Shown piece after piece: positions 1 to 7,854 of a DNA stretch of 18,300 nt. Each line of letters opens with the position of its first letter. Position 1 is the stretch's first letter. The stretch is from VGWF01 sp964423465 (lineage in GTDB: Bacteria > Verrucomicrobiota > Kiritimatiellia > PWTM01), in assembly GCA_964423465.1 (NCBI GenBank), contig CAYRFK010000088.1, positions 1 through 18,300 on the forward strand, given 5' to 3'. The translations under genes and the position numbers were made by a program. The notes below the pieces were generated by a model. It did not search any database, had not been told where the DNA came from, and saw only the letters and a program-made list of their open reading frames with translations.

Positions 1-6
1 GGCCGC

Positions 7-2220
7 CTACCGCCACGCCCGGCTGAGGATGAAGTCGCAACTGACGGCCTTCTCCATCAGGTCGATCGGGAGATAGAAATACTGGTTGGCGGCCTCGAAG
101 CCGATGCGCGAGTCGGTGCGGGCGAGGGCGAGGAGTTCGACGGCCAGCCGCGATTCGTCCGCCACGATCCGCATCGCCTCCGCAACCATGCCGGCGCGTT
201 CCTCCGGTGCGGGCGGTTTCTTCGTGTCCAGAATGCGGTTGCGCAGGGTTGTGAAGCGGGCTTGATTGGCGACGCTGGCGAAGTGGAGGTGTGCGGCGCG
301 CGCGATGCGGAGTTCGGACTGCGCGGCATCGCGACCGACCGCCGGCGCCGCTGCCGCCGCGGCACCGAGGTCCGGCAGGCCCTCCGCCCAGCCTTCCGCC
401 ATCTTTGCGAACTGTCTGGCAAACACGTCGGCCGGGTAGGGGCCGCGCCAGCCGTCGAGGTCGTCGTAGGGGATCCCCGTCATCGTCGATTTGTAGCCGG
501 TCGGTTCGGCGTACAACAGGTTGGCCGGGCCCGTCTGGACGGGGCAGCGGTAGATGACGGTCGTGTTGAACGGGTATTCGCGAAAGGCCGCGGAGAACGT
601 GCTCCACGCGCGGCGGGCGCGAGCGGCGCCGGCCTCGCCGAAACGCTCGCGCGCGACGGCGTCGAGCACGGCGGCCGGATCCGGCGGCGGTCGCGCCTCG
701 AAGCGGCGCGCGATGTCGAGATTCGGCGACGGGTACCCGCCGAGGCTCCAGCTCAGCATCAGGCCGTCGACCCCGCTGCGCGCGAGGTTCGAACAGTGTT
801 CCGCGACGAGGTCCATCACGGGCAGGTACGGAACCGTCGAGATCTCCCACGTGTTGTTGAGCTGCACCTTCGCGACCGTGCGCAGGCCGGCCTCGCGGGC
901 GAGGGCCCAGTGGCGCGTGGCGCGCGGGCCGGGGCCGACGGAGGAGATCGAATACTCACCGACCGCCGACGTCACGCCGCCGCGGACGATCGGGAGCGAC
1001 CACTCGCTGACGGACTGCAGCATCACGGACTTCGGCAGCCGCGCGATCGCGTCGGCGCTCCAGTCGTCCCTCCAGCCCCAGTCCCACGCGATCACGTCCG
1101 CCTTCGGCGCCGCGCGGTGCACACCGGCCTCGATCGTCGCGTTGACCTCCGCGATGATCTCCGACGCGGACCGGTCCCTGCATCGCGGGCACTGGGCGTG
1201 CTTGTGGTGCGAGGCGCAGCTCGTCAGGTTCTCCGAGGCCGTGATGGTGAACACGCCGCCGAGTCCGGGGACGCGCCCGAACACGTACGCGAGCGAATCC
1301 GCGAGCCACTGCCGCACCTCCGGGCACGACGTGCAGAACGCTGCCGTGTCGCCCTCGCGCACGCCGGCGAGACCGGCCCGCGCCGGAGCCTCGAAGAACG
1401 ACACGGGCATGCCGCGCGGTTCGTTCATGTAGAGGTAGATGCGGATCCCGCGCCGTCCGGCGCGTTCCACCAGGGTGCGCAGGCTGGCCAGCCGCTTCTC
1501 GTGGCCCTCTCCAAACTCTGGGAAGAGCGGACTCGGGGCCAGCGTTCGCAGCACGGTGTGCAGCCAGACACCGCTGACGCCCGCGCCCGCAAGCCGCGCG
1601 AGGAGGCCGTCCGGATAGGGATCAAGCTCGGGCCGCATCAGCGGGTCGCCATAGGGCGCGAAGTAGGAATAGATGTACCTGAGCCGCGTTTCTGGAGGGC
1701 CCGGCTCCGTCCGGGCCGCGGAGGCGGTCTGCGTACGGGTCGGCGCCACCGGTGCCGACAGGTCGGCCACAAACCGGAATCGCGGCTCCTCCGGGACCGC
1801 CAGCGGGTCGGCGAGGTTTGCGCGGACGAAGGCGGCGATCTCCGCGGCGCGTGCGCGGGCGGCCCCGTCCGGCGGCGCCCAGGCGACCGGCGCGCACTTC
1901 GGCTTCAACTGGCCGAACTTGTGGAAGAGGAAGTCGTCCTCGCGCAGCGCGTCGGAGAGGCGGTCGGGCGTCATGTCGACGAGCGGCAGGATCTGCTCGT
2001 AGGGCAGCAGGTGCCAGTTGCGGCGGAGGATCGTGATATAGCCGCGTGTGCGCCACTCGGGGGCGATGTCGCCCTGCGGCGGGAGGCCCATCGAGGCGGC
2101 GAGGTCCGCGATCTGCGCCTCCGTCGCTCCGAGCGTCGCGGCCAGTGTCCGCACCGGGACCACCGGCCAATTGCGCCAGACGACCGTGTGGAGACGGTCC
2201 GGGAAATGCGGGCACGGCAC
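7..2220 (-). CDS. Putative glycoside hydrolase with duplicated N-terminal helical repeat (5' end at assembly gap)
   Basis: Reads 737 residues to a TAG at 7-9. The first usable codon is a GTG directly against the N gap, so the true start may lie in the gap and no signal peptide can be judged. Residues about 14-47 and 64-98 are two copies of a helical, HTH-like unit sharing an RNW-x-x-x-P core. A Pro/Ala-rich linker follows to about 178. Residues about 180-530 look like a TIM-barrel sugar hydrolase: YSYFAPYGD at 185-193, GVSGVWLH, IYLYMNEPRGMP at 261-272, then TITASEN near 330 with C335 and C344-PR-C347, which resembles a small metal or structural Cys site. The rest is mostly helical. It resembles large uncharacterised GH20-like enzymes of Planctomycetes-type bacteria. 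The barrel assignment is inference, and the substrate and catalytic residues are not established. Across the gap it follows the lut genes in the same direction, but contiguity is unproven. Confidence 0.75.
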   Translation of the reverse strand: MPCPHFPDRLHTVVWRNWPVVPVRTLAATLGATEAQIADLAASMGLPPQGDIAPEWRTRGYITILRRNWHLLPYEQILPLVDMTPDRLSDALREDDFLFHKFGQLKPKCAPVAWAPPDGAARARAAEIAAFVRANLADPLAVPEEPRFRFVADLSAPVAPTRTQTASAARTEPGPPETRLRYIYSYFAPYGDPLMRPELDPYPDGLLARLAGAGVSGVWLHTVLRTLAPSPLFPEFGEGHEKRLASLRTLVERAGRRGIRIYLYMNEPRGMPVSFFEAPARAGLAGVREGDTAAFCTSCPEVRQWLADSLAYVFGRVPGLGGVFTITASENLTSCASHHKHAQCPRCRDRSASEIIAEVNATIEAGVHRAAPKADVIAWDWGWRDDWSADAIARLPKSVMLQSVSEWSLPIVRGGVTSAVGEYSISSVGPGPRATRHWALAREAGLRTVAKVQLNNTWEISTVPYLPVMDLVAEHCSNLARSGVDGLMLSWSLGGYPSPNLDIARRFEARPPPDPAAVLDAVARERFGEAGAARARRAWSTFSAAFREYPFNTTVIYRCPVQTGPANLLYAEPTGYKSTMTGIPYDDLDGWRGPYPADVFARQFAKMAEGWAEGLPDLGAAAAAAPAVGRDAAQSELRIARAAHLHFASVANQARFTTLRNRILDTKKPPAPEERAGMVAEAMRIVADESRLAVELLALARTDSRIGFEAANQYFYLPIDLMEKAVSCDFILSRAWR

Positions 2221-2320
2221 NNNNNNNNNNNNNNNNNNNNNNNNNNNNNNNNNNNNNNNNNNNNNNNNNNNNNNNNNNNNNNNNNNNNNNNNNNNNNNNN
2301 NNNNNNNNNNNNNNNNNNNN
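2221..2320. other. Assembly gap, 100 Ns
   Basis: A run of exactly 100 unknown bases, the usual placeholder for a scaffold join of unknown length. It abuts the 5' end of the glycoside-hydrolase gene and lies 6 bp from the stop of the lutB-lutC fusion. The true distance between those genes, and any sequence between them, is unknown. Confidence 0.97.
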
Positions 2321-2326
2321 GGCGGG

Positions 2327-4375
2327 TCAGTCGGTCGCGAGGATCACGTGGATCTCGCCGGGGCCGTGGACGCCGATGGTGAGGGTCATCTCGATGTCGG
2401 CGGTGCGGGAGGGGCCGGTGACGATCGCGCCGGCGGCGCATTCACGGACGGCCGGCATCGCGAGCGCCTCGTCGACGGTGGCGATGAGCTGCGAGGCATC
2501 GAGCACTGCGATGTGCATCGGGGGGATCAACGAGGCCGTCAGCGGACGGCCGTGTCCGCCGGCGAGGACGATCGATCCCGTTTCGACGATTCCCGCCAGC
2601 GCGCCCGTGAGTCCGGCGCGGATCGTCTCGGCCGGTCCCCGCTGCGCCTCGATCCCGGCGGCCCCCAGCGCCGCGACGTCGACGTGGGGCACATCGGCGC
2701 CCATCTGGATATGCGTGATGTCCTGCTCCGCGAGCAGGGCCCTGACCTTCGCCTGAACCCCGCCGGCCGGCACGACATGCACGATCCCGCCGAGCGCCGT
2801 CAGTTCCCGTGCGAACCGCGCCACGGGATCCTCCGCACCCGCGCCGGCCGGCACCGTGGCGGCTGCGACATCGACGAACTCGCCACTTCCTGCCGACTTT
2901 CCGATCTCCGCCGCGCCGACCGTCTCCGGCTTCCACCGCGCCCGGAACGCCTTCGCCGCCGGCCGCGGAAAGTCCTTGCTGAGCCCCCAGCCCGTGAAGG
3001 CGGGGAGACGCATCCAGCCGGCGCGCGCAGGGACGAGGCGGGCGGCAAGTGCGGCCATCCGCTGACCGGCTGCAAACAGCCGCGGGCTGCTCGCGGCGAC
3101 ACGGAAGGCGCGGAGGCCTGCGCGCACGGTGCGGGGAAGGCCGATGCCCTCGGCGGCCCGAGCATCCGGAGCGCGCGGCGCCTCGCCGGCGCGGACGCGG
3201 AGCAGGAGGCCGGGGAGGTCGATATCCACCGGGCACGCCTCGCGGCACGCGCCGCAGAGCGATGAGGCCTGGGCGAGGTGGCCGAAGTTGTCGCAGCCGA
3301 AGAGTCCGGGCGAGACAACGGAGCCGATGGGGCCGGGGTAGGGCGCGATGGAGCCGTCGCGGCCGAGGTAGGCGTGGCCACCGGTCTCGCGGAATACGGG
3401 GCAGATGTTGAGACACGCGCCGCAGCGGATGCACGCGAGCGCCTCCGCGAGCGGCGAGTCGCGCAGCGCGCGGCGGCCGTTGTCGACCAGAACCAGGTGC
3501 CGTTCGCGCGGGCCGTCGTCGTCGTCCGCACGCCGCGGCGAATGGAGAAGGCTCGTGTAGACGCTCAGCTTCTGGCCCGTCGCCGAGCGCGGCAGAAGCG
3601 ACAGGAACAGCGCGAGGTCGTTCATCGTCGGCACGAGCCGCTCGAGGCCCATGAGCGCGATGTGGACCGGCGGAACAGTCGTGCACATCCGGCCGTTGCC
3701 CTCGTTCGTGACGAGCGCGAGCGTGCCGGTTTCGACGACGCCGAAGTTGACGCCCGACACGCCGACGTCGGCGGTGAGGAAGACCTCGCGGAGCACGCGC
3801 CGGGCGGTGGCGGTCAGCGCGGGGATGTCTTCTGTGTAGGGGATGCCGAGCTTGTCCGCAAAGAGCCGGCCGACGTCCTGCCGCCGCAGGTGGACGGCCG
3901 GTGTGATGATATGGCTGGGCCGCTCGCCGCGGAGTTGGACGATGTACTCGCCGAGGTCGGTCTCGACCGCCCGGATGCCGTGGTCCGCGAGCGCGTGGTT
4001 GAGGTTGATTTCCTCGGAGACCATCGACTTGGCCTTGGCGACCAGCGGGGCGTTGCCGGTGGCCGTCGGGCGGCGGTGCACGGCCCGGCCGACGATCTCC
4101 AGCACAAGGCGCACCGCCTCCGCGCCGTCCTTCGCGCGGTGGACGGTGATGCCGTTGGCCTCGACCTTCGCCGTGAACGCGGCGAGGTGCTCGTCGAGCC
4201 GCGCAACGACATCGGCCTTCACGGCATGCGCACGCGCCCGGCGCGCGGCGTGGTCGGGCACTTGGGCGAAGGCGGCAAGGCGGCCGGCCTTCCGGCGGAC
4301 GGAATTGTTATCGAGCGCCGTCTGCAAATTGGCGTTGCCGATCGATGTGCGAATGCGCTGGCGGAGCACGTTCAT
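2327..4375 (-). CDS. LutB-LutC fusion, lactate utilisation iron-sulfur protein
   Basis: A 682-residue protein joining two subunits that are separate in the classical LutABC (YkgEFG) L-lactate oxidation complex. Residues 1-280 are a LUD domain (GVVETGTLALVTNEGNGR at about 212-229). They are followed by LutB ferredoxin motifs: C315-x2-C318-x2-C321-x3-C325-P, then C374-x2-C377-x3-C381-P. A helical LutB tail (about 400-480) and a linker rich in Gly, Ala and Ser lead to a second LUD domain of LutC type (about 515-682; GIVETGSIVLAGGHGRP, IPPMHIAVLD). Expected role: cytosolic oxidation of lactate to pyruvate with LutA. The ATG at 4375 has GGAGG ten bases upstream and fits the usual LutB N terminus. 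It is transcribed after lutA, but a 264-bp repeat-filled spacer separates the two. Family assignment is firm. Lactate as substrate is inferred from the family. Confidence 0.92.
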   Translation of the reverse strand: MNVLRQRIRTSIGNANLQTALDNNSVRRKAGRLAAFAQVPDHAARRARAHAVKADVVARLDEHLAAFTAKVEANGITVHRAKDGAEAVRLVLEIVGRAVHRRPTATGNAPLVAKAKSMVSEEINLNHALADHGIRAVETDLGEYIVQLRGERPSHIITPAVHLRRQDVGRLFADKLGIPYTEDIPALTATARRVLREVFLTADVGVSGVNFGVVETGTLALVTNEGNGRMCTTVPPVHIALMGLERLVPTMNDLALFLSLLPRSATGQKLSVYTSLLHSPRRADDDDGPRERHLVLVDNGRRALRDSPLAEALACIRCGACLNICPVFRETGGHAYLGRDGSIAPYPGPIGSVVSPGLFGCDNFGHLAQASSLCGACREACPVDIDLPGLLLRVRAGEAPRAPDARAAEGIGLPRTVRAGLRAFRVAASSPRLFAAGQRMAALAARLVPARAGWMRLPAFTGWGLSKDFPRPAAKAFRARWKPETVGAAEIGKSAGSGEFVDVAAATVPAGAGAEDPVARFARELTALGGIVHVVPAGGVQAKVRALLAEQDITHIQMGADVPHVDVAALGAAGIEAQRGPAETIRAGLTGALAGIVETGSIVLAGGHGRPLTASLIPPMHIAVLDASQLIATVDEALAMPAVRECAAGAIVTGPSRTADIEMTLTIGVHGPGEIHVILATD

Positions 4376-4406
4376 CCGCGTGCGGCCTCCGAAACGGGCA
4401 GGACAA

Positions 4407-4633
4407 CACCAAGCCGCAAAGGGCGCGAAGAGGAGGGGGAGGAAGAGGACGAAGGATGAACACGGAGGCGCGGAGGACGCAGAGGAGAACGCGGGGACGG
4501 CGGAGAAGGATAAACACGAAGGCCCAAAGGGCGCAAAGGAAGACCGGGCAGACAGGAGGGAACCCGTCCGTGTTCCGTCCGTGTCCGGTCCGTGCCTCCT
4601 CCGTCTTCGCGTCTTTGCGGCCTTTGTGTTGTC
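4407..4633. repeat. 54-bp-period tandem repeat with an inverted copy between lutA and lutBC
   Basis: Three direct units begin at 4407, 4461 and 4515, exactly 54 bp apart. Each opens with a CAC-purine-rich core (for example CACGAAGGCCCAAAGGGCGC at 4515), and the first two end in GAAGGATGAA or GAAGGATAAA. An inverted copy of the core lies at about 4600-4628: its reverse complement begins CACAAAGGCCGCAAAGACGC. The third unit and the inverted copy could form an imperfect hairpin across a GT-rich stretch containing repeated TCCGTG. Similar purine-rich cores are, to my knowledge, dispersed between genes in many PVC-type genomes. No gene is supported in the spacer. Confidence 0.8.
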
Positions 4634-4639
4634 TTCGCC

Positions 4640-5386
4640 TCAGTCATGCGCCAGCACCTCGGCGATATGGACGACGCGCGGCGACTTGCGCTGCCGGTGC
4701 AGGCCGCCCTGGATGTGCATGAGGCAGCCGGTGTCGGCGACGACGAGGGTGGGGGCCTGCGTGGACTCGAGGTTGGCGATCTTGCGCTTCAAGAACTCGG
4801 CCGACAGCTCCGGGTGCTCGACGGAGAAGACCCCGCCGAAGCCGCAGCATTCGTCGTGGCCGGGGAGATCGACGAGTTCGGCGCCCTCGACGGACGCCAG
4901 CAGGGCCCGCGGCTGGCGGTCGACGCCGAGGCCGCGCAGCAGGTGGCACGATGCGTGGTAGGCGAGCTTTCCGGGCCAGCGGGCGCCGAGGGTCGGGGCG
5001 CCCAGGCCCGCCGCGATGCCGCGGACATCGACGAGGTACTCGGTGAACTCAAAGGTGCGGGCGGCGAGGGCTTCCGCGCGGGCGAGCCACGCGGGGTCGT
5101 CGCGGAACAGCTCAAGGTAGCCGTGCCGCACCATGGCGGCGCACGAACCGGAGGGGATCACGACGTCGCCGCGGGTGGCTTCGAAGACGCGGATCGTGTG
5201 CTCCGCCAGCGGCCGCGCCTCCGAGCGCAGGCCGGCGTTGAAAGCGGGTTGTCCGCAGCAGGTCTGGCCGGCCGGGAATTCGACGCGGACGCCGGCGCGG
5301 TGGAGCACGCGGACCATGGCCTCCCCGATTTCCGGGAAGAATGTGTCAACGAGGCAGGTCACGAACAGTTGGACCGTCTCCGGCAT
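4640..5386 (-). CDS. lutA: LutA-type CCG-domain protein, lactate utilisation
   Basis: A 248-residue protein of the LutA/YkgE family, about the usual length. It has two cysteine-rich CCG domains: C11 and C43-C44-G45 (QTCCGQPAFNAG) in the first half, and C147 (YHASCHLLRG) and C180-C181-G182 (DECCGFGGVFSV) in the second. C82 and C221 sit at other family positions. These domains bind iron-sulfur clusters in heterodisulfide-reductase-like proteins, and LutA works with LutB and LutC in oxidising lactate. I chose the ATG at 5386, where the family N terminus (xVQLFVTCLVDTFFPEIG) begins; reading further upstream would run into the divergent thioredoxin gene. There is no Shine-Dalgarno sequence, but a TTGACG and CATCGT promoter pair places the predicted transcript start on the ATG. 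First gene of the lut operon. Confidence 0.92.
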   Translation of the reverse strand: MPETVQLFVTCLVDTFFPEIGEAMVRVLHRAGVRVEFPAGQTCCGQPAFNAGLRSEARPLAEHTIRVFEATRGDVVIPSGSCAAMVRHGYLELFRDDPAWLARAEALAARTFEFTEYLVDVRGIAAGLGAPTLGARWPGKLAYHASCHLLRGLGVDRQPRALLASVEGAELVDLPGHDECCGFGGVFSVEHPELSAEFLKRKIANLESTQAPTLVVADTGCLMHIQGGLHRQRKSPRVVHIAEVLAHD

Positions 5387-5392
5387 GAGGCC

Positions 5393-5421
5393 ACGATGGG
5401 GGATCGCCGCCGCCGCGTCAA
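5393..5421 (-). promoter_or_regulatory. Predicted lutA promoter giving a leaderless transcript
   Basis: On the minus strand, TTGACG (5421-5416; 5 of 6 to the sigma-70 -35 consensus) is followed after 17 bp by CATCGT (5398-5393; 3 of 6). Six bases then precede the ATG at 5386, so transcription would start at or next to the start codon. The -10 match is weak; the geometry and the missing ribosome-binding site are the support. Confidence 0.4.
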
Positions 5422-5434
5422 CCGGCGGCGGGTG

Positions 5435-5443
5435 TGGTATTCT
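5435..5443 (+). promoter_or_regulatory. Extended -10 element upstream of the thioredoxin-like gene
   Basis: TGG-TATTCT fits an extended -10 element (TGn then 4 of 6 to TATAAT). There is no convincing -35 at 16-18 bp, which extended -10 promoters tolerate. Transcription would start near 5450, leaving a leader of about 43 nt that contains the AGGAG ribosome-binding site at 5481-5485. Confidence 0.4.
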
Positions 5444-5492
5444 TGGGGGCGTCGGGGCCGGGAGGTCCGGTCCCGCGCAGAGGAGCCCGATC

Positions 5493-6416
5493 ATGAGCGT
5501 GACGAAGGTGGCCTGGGCCGCGGTGGCCGCGATGTGCGTGACGGTGTCGGTTCGAGCCGCAGGCGACGGATGGCTGACGGACTTCGACGAGGCCAAGGCC
5601 GCGGCGGGGAAGGAAAGCAAGCACCTGCTCGTGGACTTCAGCGGGTCCGACTGGTGCGGCTGGTGCATCAAGCTCGACGAAGAGGTCTTCCGCAAGCCGG
5701 AGTTCGCCGATGCCAAGAAGGATTTCGTCCTTTGCGTGCTCGACTTCCCGAACAAGCCTGAGAACAAGGCCAAGATTCCGGAAGCGCAGCAGGCCCGGAA
5801 CCGCGACCTGATGAAGGAATACGGGGTTCAGGGCTTCCCATCGGTTCTCCTTTTCGATGAGAAGGGCGCGCTGTACGGCCGCACCGGCTACCGCGCCGGC
5901 GGCCCCGTTCCGTACCTCGCCTACCTGGCCGAGCTCAAGAAGGGCAAGGTCGTGGGCGACGAGCTCTTCGGCAAGGCGCGGCAGCCCGGCCTGGCGGGCG
6001 CGGAGAAGGCCAAGGCGCTGGACGCCGCCCTCTCGGCGGTGCCGGAGTCGATGGTCGGGGTGCATGTGGCCGACATGGAGGCGGTTGTCCGGTTGGATGC
6101 CGACGGGGCGCTGGGTCTGAAGCCCAAATATCACAAGCTTCTGCTGATGGAGAAAGCCCGCGCGGCCCGGCAGGCCCGGGATGCGGCCGGTGCGATCAAG
6201 ATCTACGAGCAGATCCTTGCCGAGACGAAGCCTGCGGGGGAAGAGCTGCAGGACCTGCTCATGGAGAAGTCCTCCCTGCACTACGCGGCCGAGGACAAGG
6301 ATGCGGCCCGAAAGGCCATGGATGCCGCCTTGGCCGCCGCACCGGAAAGCAAGAACGCGGAGCGAATCAAGACGTTGCGCGACAAAGTGTTCCCTGAAGG
6401 CCCCGCGAAGCCCTGA
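5493..6416 (+). CDS. Secreted thioredoxin-like protein with helical C-terminal region
   Basis: A 307-residue protein. Residues 1-22 form a signal peptide (hydrophobic core, then VRA-A), so it should act in the periplasm. Residues about 27-150 are a thioredoxin fold: a WCGWC redox centre (C55 and C58) after VDFSGSD, and a cis-proline motif at GFPSVLLF (P116), consistent with thiol-disulfide exchange or reduction. Residues about 165-300 are Ala-, Glu- and Lys-rich helices, with one pair around 222-290 resembling tetratricopeptide repeats, perhaps for partner binding. The ATG at 5493 has AGGAG seven bases upstream and starts the signal peptide. A longer reading from 5133 would overlap lutA. It is monocistronic, divergent from lutA and convergent with the esterase gene 27 bp downstream. 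Its partner proteins are unknown. Confidence 0.88.
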   Translation: MSVTKVAWAAVAAMCVTVSVRAAGDGWLTDFDEAKAAAGKESKHLLVDFSGSDWCGWCIKLDEEVFRKPEFADAKKDFVLCVLDFPNKPENKAKIPEAQQARNRDLMKEYGVQGFPSVLLFDEKGALYGRTGYRAGGPVPYLAYLAELKKGKVVGDELFGKARQPGLAGAEKAKALDAALSAVPESMVGVHVADMEAVVRLDADGALGLKPKYHKLLLMEKARAARQARDAAGAIKIYEQILAETKPAGEELQDLLMEKSSLHYAAEDKDAARKAMDAALAAAPESKNAERIKTLRDKVFPEGPAKP

Positions 6417-6443
6417 TGGAAGCCGCCCGTCGATCCGGTGGCG

Positions 6444-7343
6444 TCAGCGGGGCGATGCGGGGACGACCCCGCGAACCTGCAGCCATCGCAGAAGGGCGGG
6501 GCCCCAGGGATGCAGGGAATCGTCGATGGGGAAGTTCCGAAGCCCCGTGCCGTGCTTATTTCCCGGATAGACGTGGAACTCGAACGGAACCCCGTGGGTG
6601 CTCAGGGCTGTCGCGAACGACATCGAGTTCTCCACCTTGACCACCGGGTCCTTGTCCAGCGACCAGAGGAAGGTCGGCGGCGTCTCCTTCGTCACCTGCA
6701 GGTTGTTGCAGAGCGACTCCAGCAGGGCGGGATCCGGATTGTCGCCGAGGAGGTTCCGTCCCGAGCCCGTGTGCCCGATCGGAGCCGTCAACGAGATCAC
6801 CGCATAGCACAGAATGCCAAAGTCAGGGCGGGAGGAAATGCGGTCCACGGGGTCCGGCGCCCCGGCGGTCCCCCCGTCAAAATGTGTCAGCAGCGTGGAG
6901 GCGAGATGTCCGCCGGCCGAGGACCCCATGATTCCGACTCGCGCCGGGTCGATGCCCCATTCCGTCGCCCTGGATCGCACGGTCCGCACGGCCCGGGCCG
7001 CATCCTGCAGCATGCAGGGATGGCGGTATCCGTGGGGCCCTAGACGGTATTTCACTACGAAGGCGGCGATGCCATTGGTCTGCAGCCATGAGGCGTAGCC
7101 CGAGCCCTCATGCTGCGCCAGCCCGCCATACCCGCCACCCGGCAGCACCACAATGGCGGCATGGGGCCCCGGAGTCGGGAGCAGCCAGGGCGTCAGGGTT
7201 GGAACGTCATTGGTTGCCTGCCCCAGCGCGCCCGGAGCATCGCCGTCCCACAGCCTGACGGATGGCGAGGGTCCCTGGGCCAGGGCATGGCCGGCGATGG
7301 AGATTGCAGTGGCGATCGACACAACCAGCCGCGGATGGTTCAT
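6444..7343 (-). CDS. Secreted alpha/beta-hydrolase, acetyl-esterase-like
   Basis: A 299-residue protein with a signal peptide (residues 1-22, ending AxA before QGPSP). The serine-hydrolase layout is complete. LPGGGYGGLAQHEG at 67-80 forms the oxyanion-hole region. GIMGSSAGG at 137-145 carries the nucleophile S142 in a G-x-S-x-G elbow, and D232 (LDKDPVV) and H264 (GNKHGTG) fit the acid and base. This pattern is typical of the carbohydrate-esterase-like alpha/beta hydrolases (BD-FAE or acetyl-xylan-esterase type) of polysaccharide degraders, which remove acetyl or feruloyl groups; the exact substrate is not visible. The ATG at 7343 follows a GAGGAG ribosome-binding site. It lies 43 bp downstream of the lipoprotein gene on the same strand, probably in one transcript, and converges with the thioredoxin gene. 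Confidence 0.88.
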   Translation of the reverse strand: MNHPRLVVSIATAISIAGHALAQGPSPSVRLWDGDAPGALGQATNDVPTLTPWLLPTPGPHAAIVVLPGGGYGGLAQHEGSGYASWLQTNGIAAFVVKYRLGPHGYRHPCMLQDAARAVRTVRSRATEWGIDPARVGIMGSSAGGHLASTLLTHFDGGTAGAPDPVDRISSRPDFGILCYAVISLTAPIGHTGSGRNLLGDNPDPALLESLCNNLQVTKETPPTFLWSLDKDPVVKVENSMSFATALSTHGVPFEFHVYPGNKHGTGLRNFPIDDSLHPWGPALLRWLQVRGVVPASPR

Positions 7344-7386
7344 GGCACTCCTCTGATCGCCCGGTCCCGCCGGGTGTCCGGCGCGC

Positions 7387-7794
7387 TCAGCGGTGAAGGA
7401 TGAGGTCCTGCTCCGGCGAGTCACTTCCGAGCTCGGGATTGAAAAGGTAGTCGCGCACAAGGAAACCCGACTCGGTCACGTCGCCGTCGGAGGTCCAGAT
7501 CTCGGCGTCCACCGAATCCGTCAGGTACAGCGATCCGTTGGGGCCCATGAAACCCGTCAGAAGCTGGGCTACGCCGCCCTTGGTGGTCGAGATGACAACG
7601 GCATCTCCGGTCTGGACGATCTTGGCCCTGAGGGCGACGCGTGCGCCCGGCGCCGTGTACTCCCCCGACCAACTCCCGGAGAGATTGAGCCCGGCCGTTC
7701 CCGGCGAGCCGCTGTCCCCGTCGCTCTCTCCCGTGCATCCCGCGATCGAAACAGCAACAACCGCCGCCAAGAACCCACAAGCCAAGACCTTCAT
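7387..7794 (-). CDS. Small putative lipoprotein of unknown function
   Basis: A 135-residue protein starting MKVLACGF, with a hydrophobic core and an IAG-C lipobox, so it is probably lipid-anchored at C20. An acidic Gly/Ser linker (TGESDGDSGSPG) follows. The rest is a short beta-rich module (LSGSWSGEY, RAKIVQTGDAVVIST, GPNGSLYLTDSVDAEIWTSDGD) resembling lipocalin-like or META-like small secreted domains, but I recognise no family. An alternative ATG at 7848 adds 18 residues. It sits six bases after a predicted -10, so the longer form could be made from a leaderless transcript; the shorter start is preferred because it gives a standard lipoprotein signal. It is followed by the esterase gene and is divergent from the microprotein gene. 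Confidence 0.72.
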   Translation of the reverse strand: MKVLACGFLAAVVAVSIAGCTGESDGDSGSPGTAGLNLSGSWSGEYTAPGARVALRAKIVQTGDAVVISTTKGGVAQLLTGFMGPNGSLYLTDSVDAEIWTSDGDVTESGFLVRDYLFNPELGSDSPEQDLILHR

Positions 7795-7854
7795 GCTTTT
7801 CCGGTTCGCCGTCGACGGTTTTGACCCCTCCGGCATCCACCTTTCCATGCGGCC

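Noticed and set aside
262..2382. Long plus-strand reading frame across the first gap
   Set aside because: It is antisense to the glycoside-hydrolase gene, runs through the Ns, is Arg-rich low-complexity sequence and shows no domain; such shadows are expected in high-GC DNA.
3278..4459. 393-codon plus-strand frame opposite the lutB-lutC fusion
   Set aside because: Arg/Ala/Glu-rich with no motif, fully antisense to a gene with clear LUD and ferredoxin motifs.
4407..4568. CRISPR array
   Set aside because: The 54-bp units are contiguous, only three, and imperfect, with no unique spacers between conserved repeats and no cas genes nearby.
4441..4722. Small Lys/Glu-rich protein encoded by the repeat array
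   Set aside because: The apparent peptide is a direct product of the 54-bp repeat, has no ribosome-binding site and would run into lutA; such translations of dispersed repeats are a common annotation artefact.
5133..5492. Longer N terminus for the thioredoxin-like protein
   Set aside because: It would overlap lutA and bury a good signal peptide that has its own AGGAG site.
5387..5773. Longer N terminus for lutA
   Set aside because: It would overlap the divergent thioredoxin gene and add sequence unlike any LutA; the family opening begins at the ATG at 5386.
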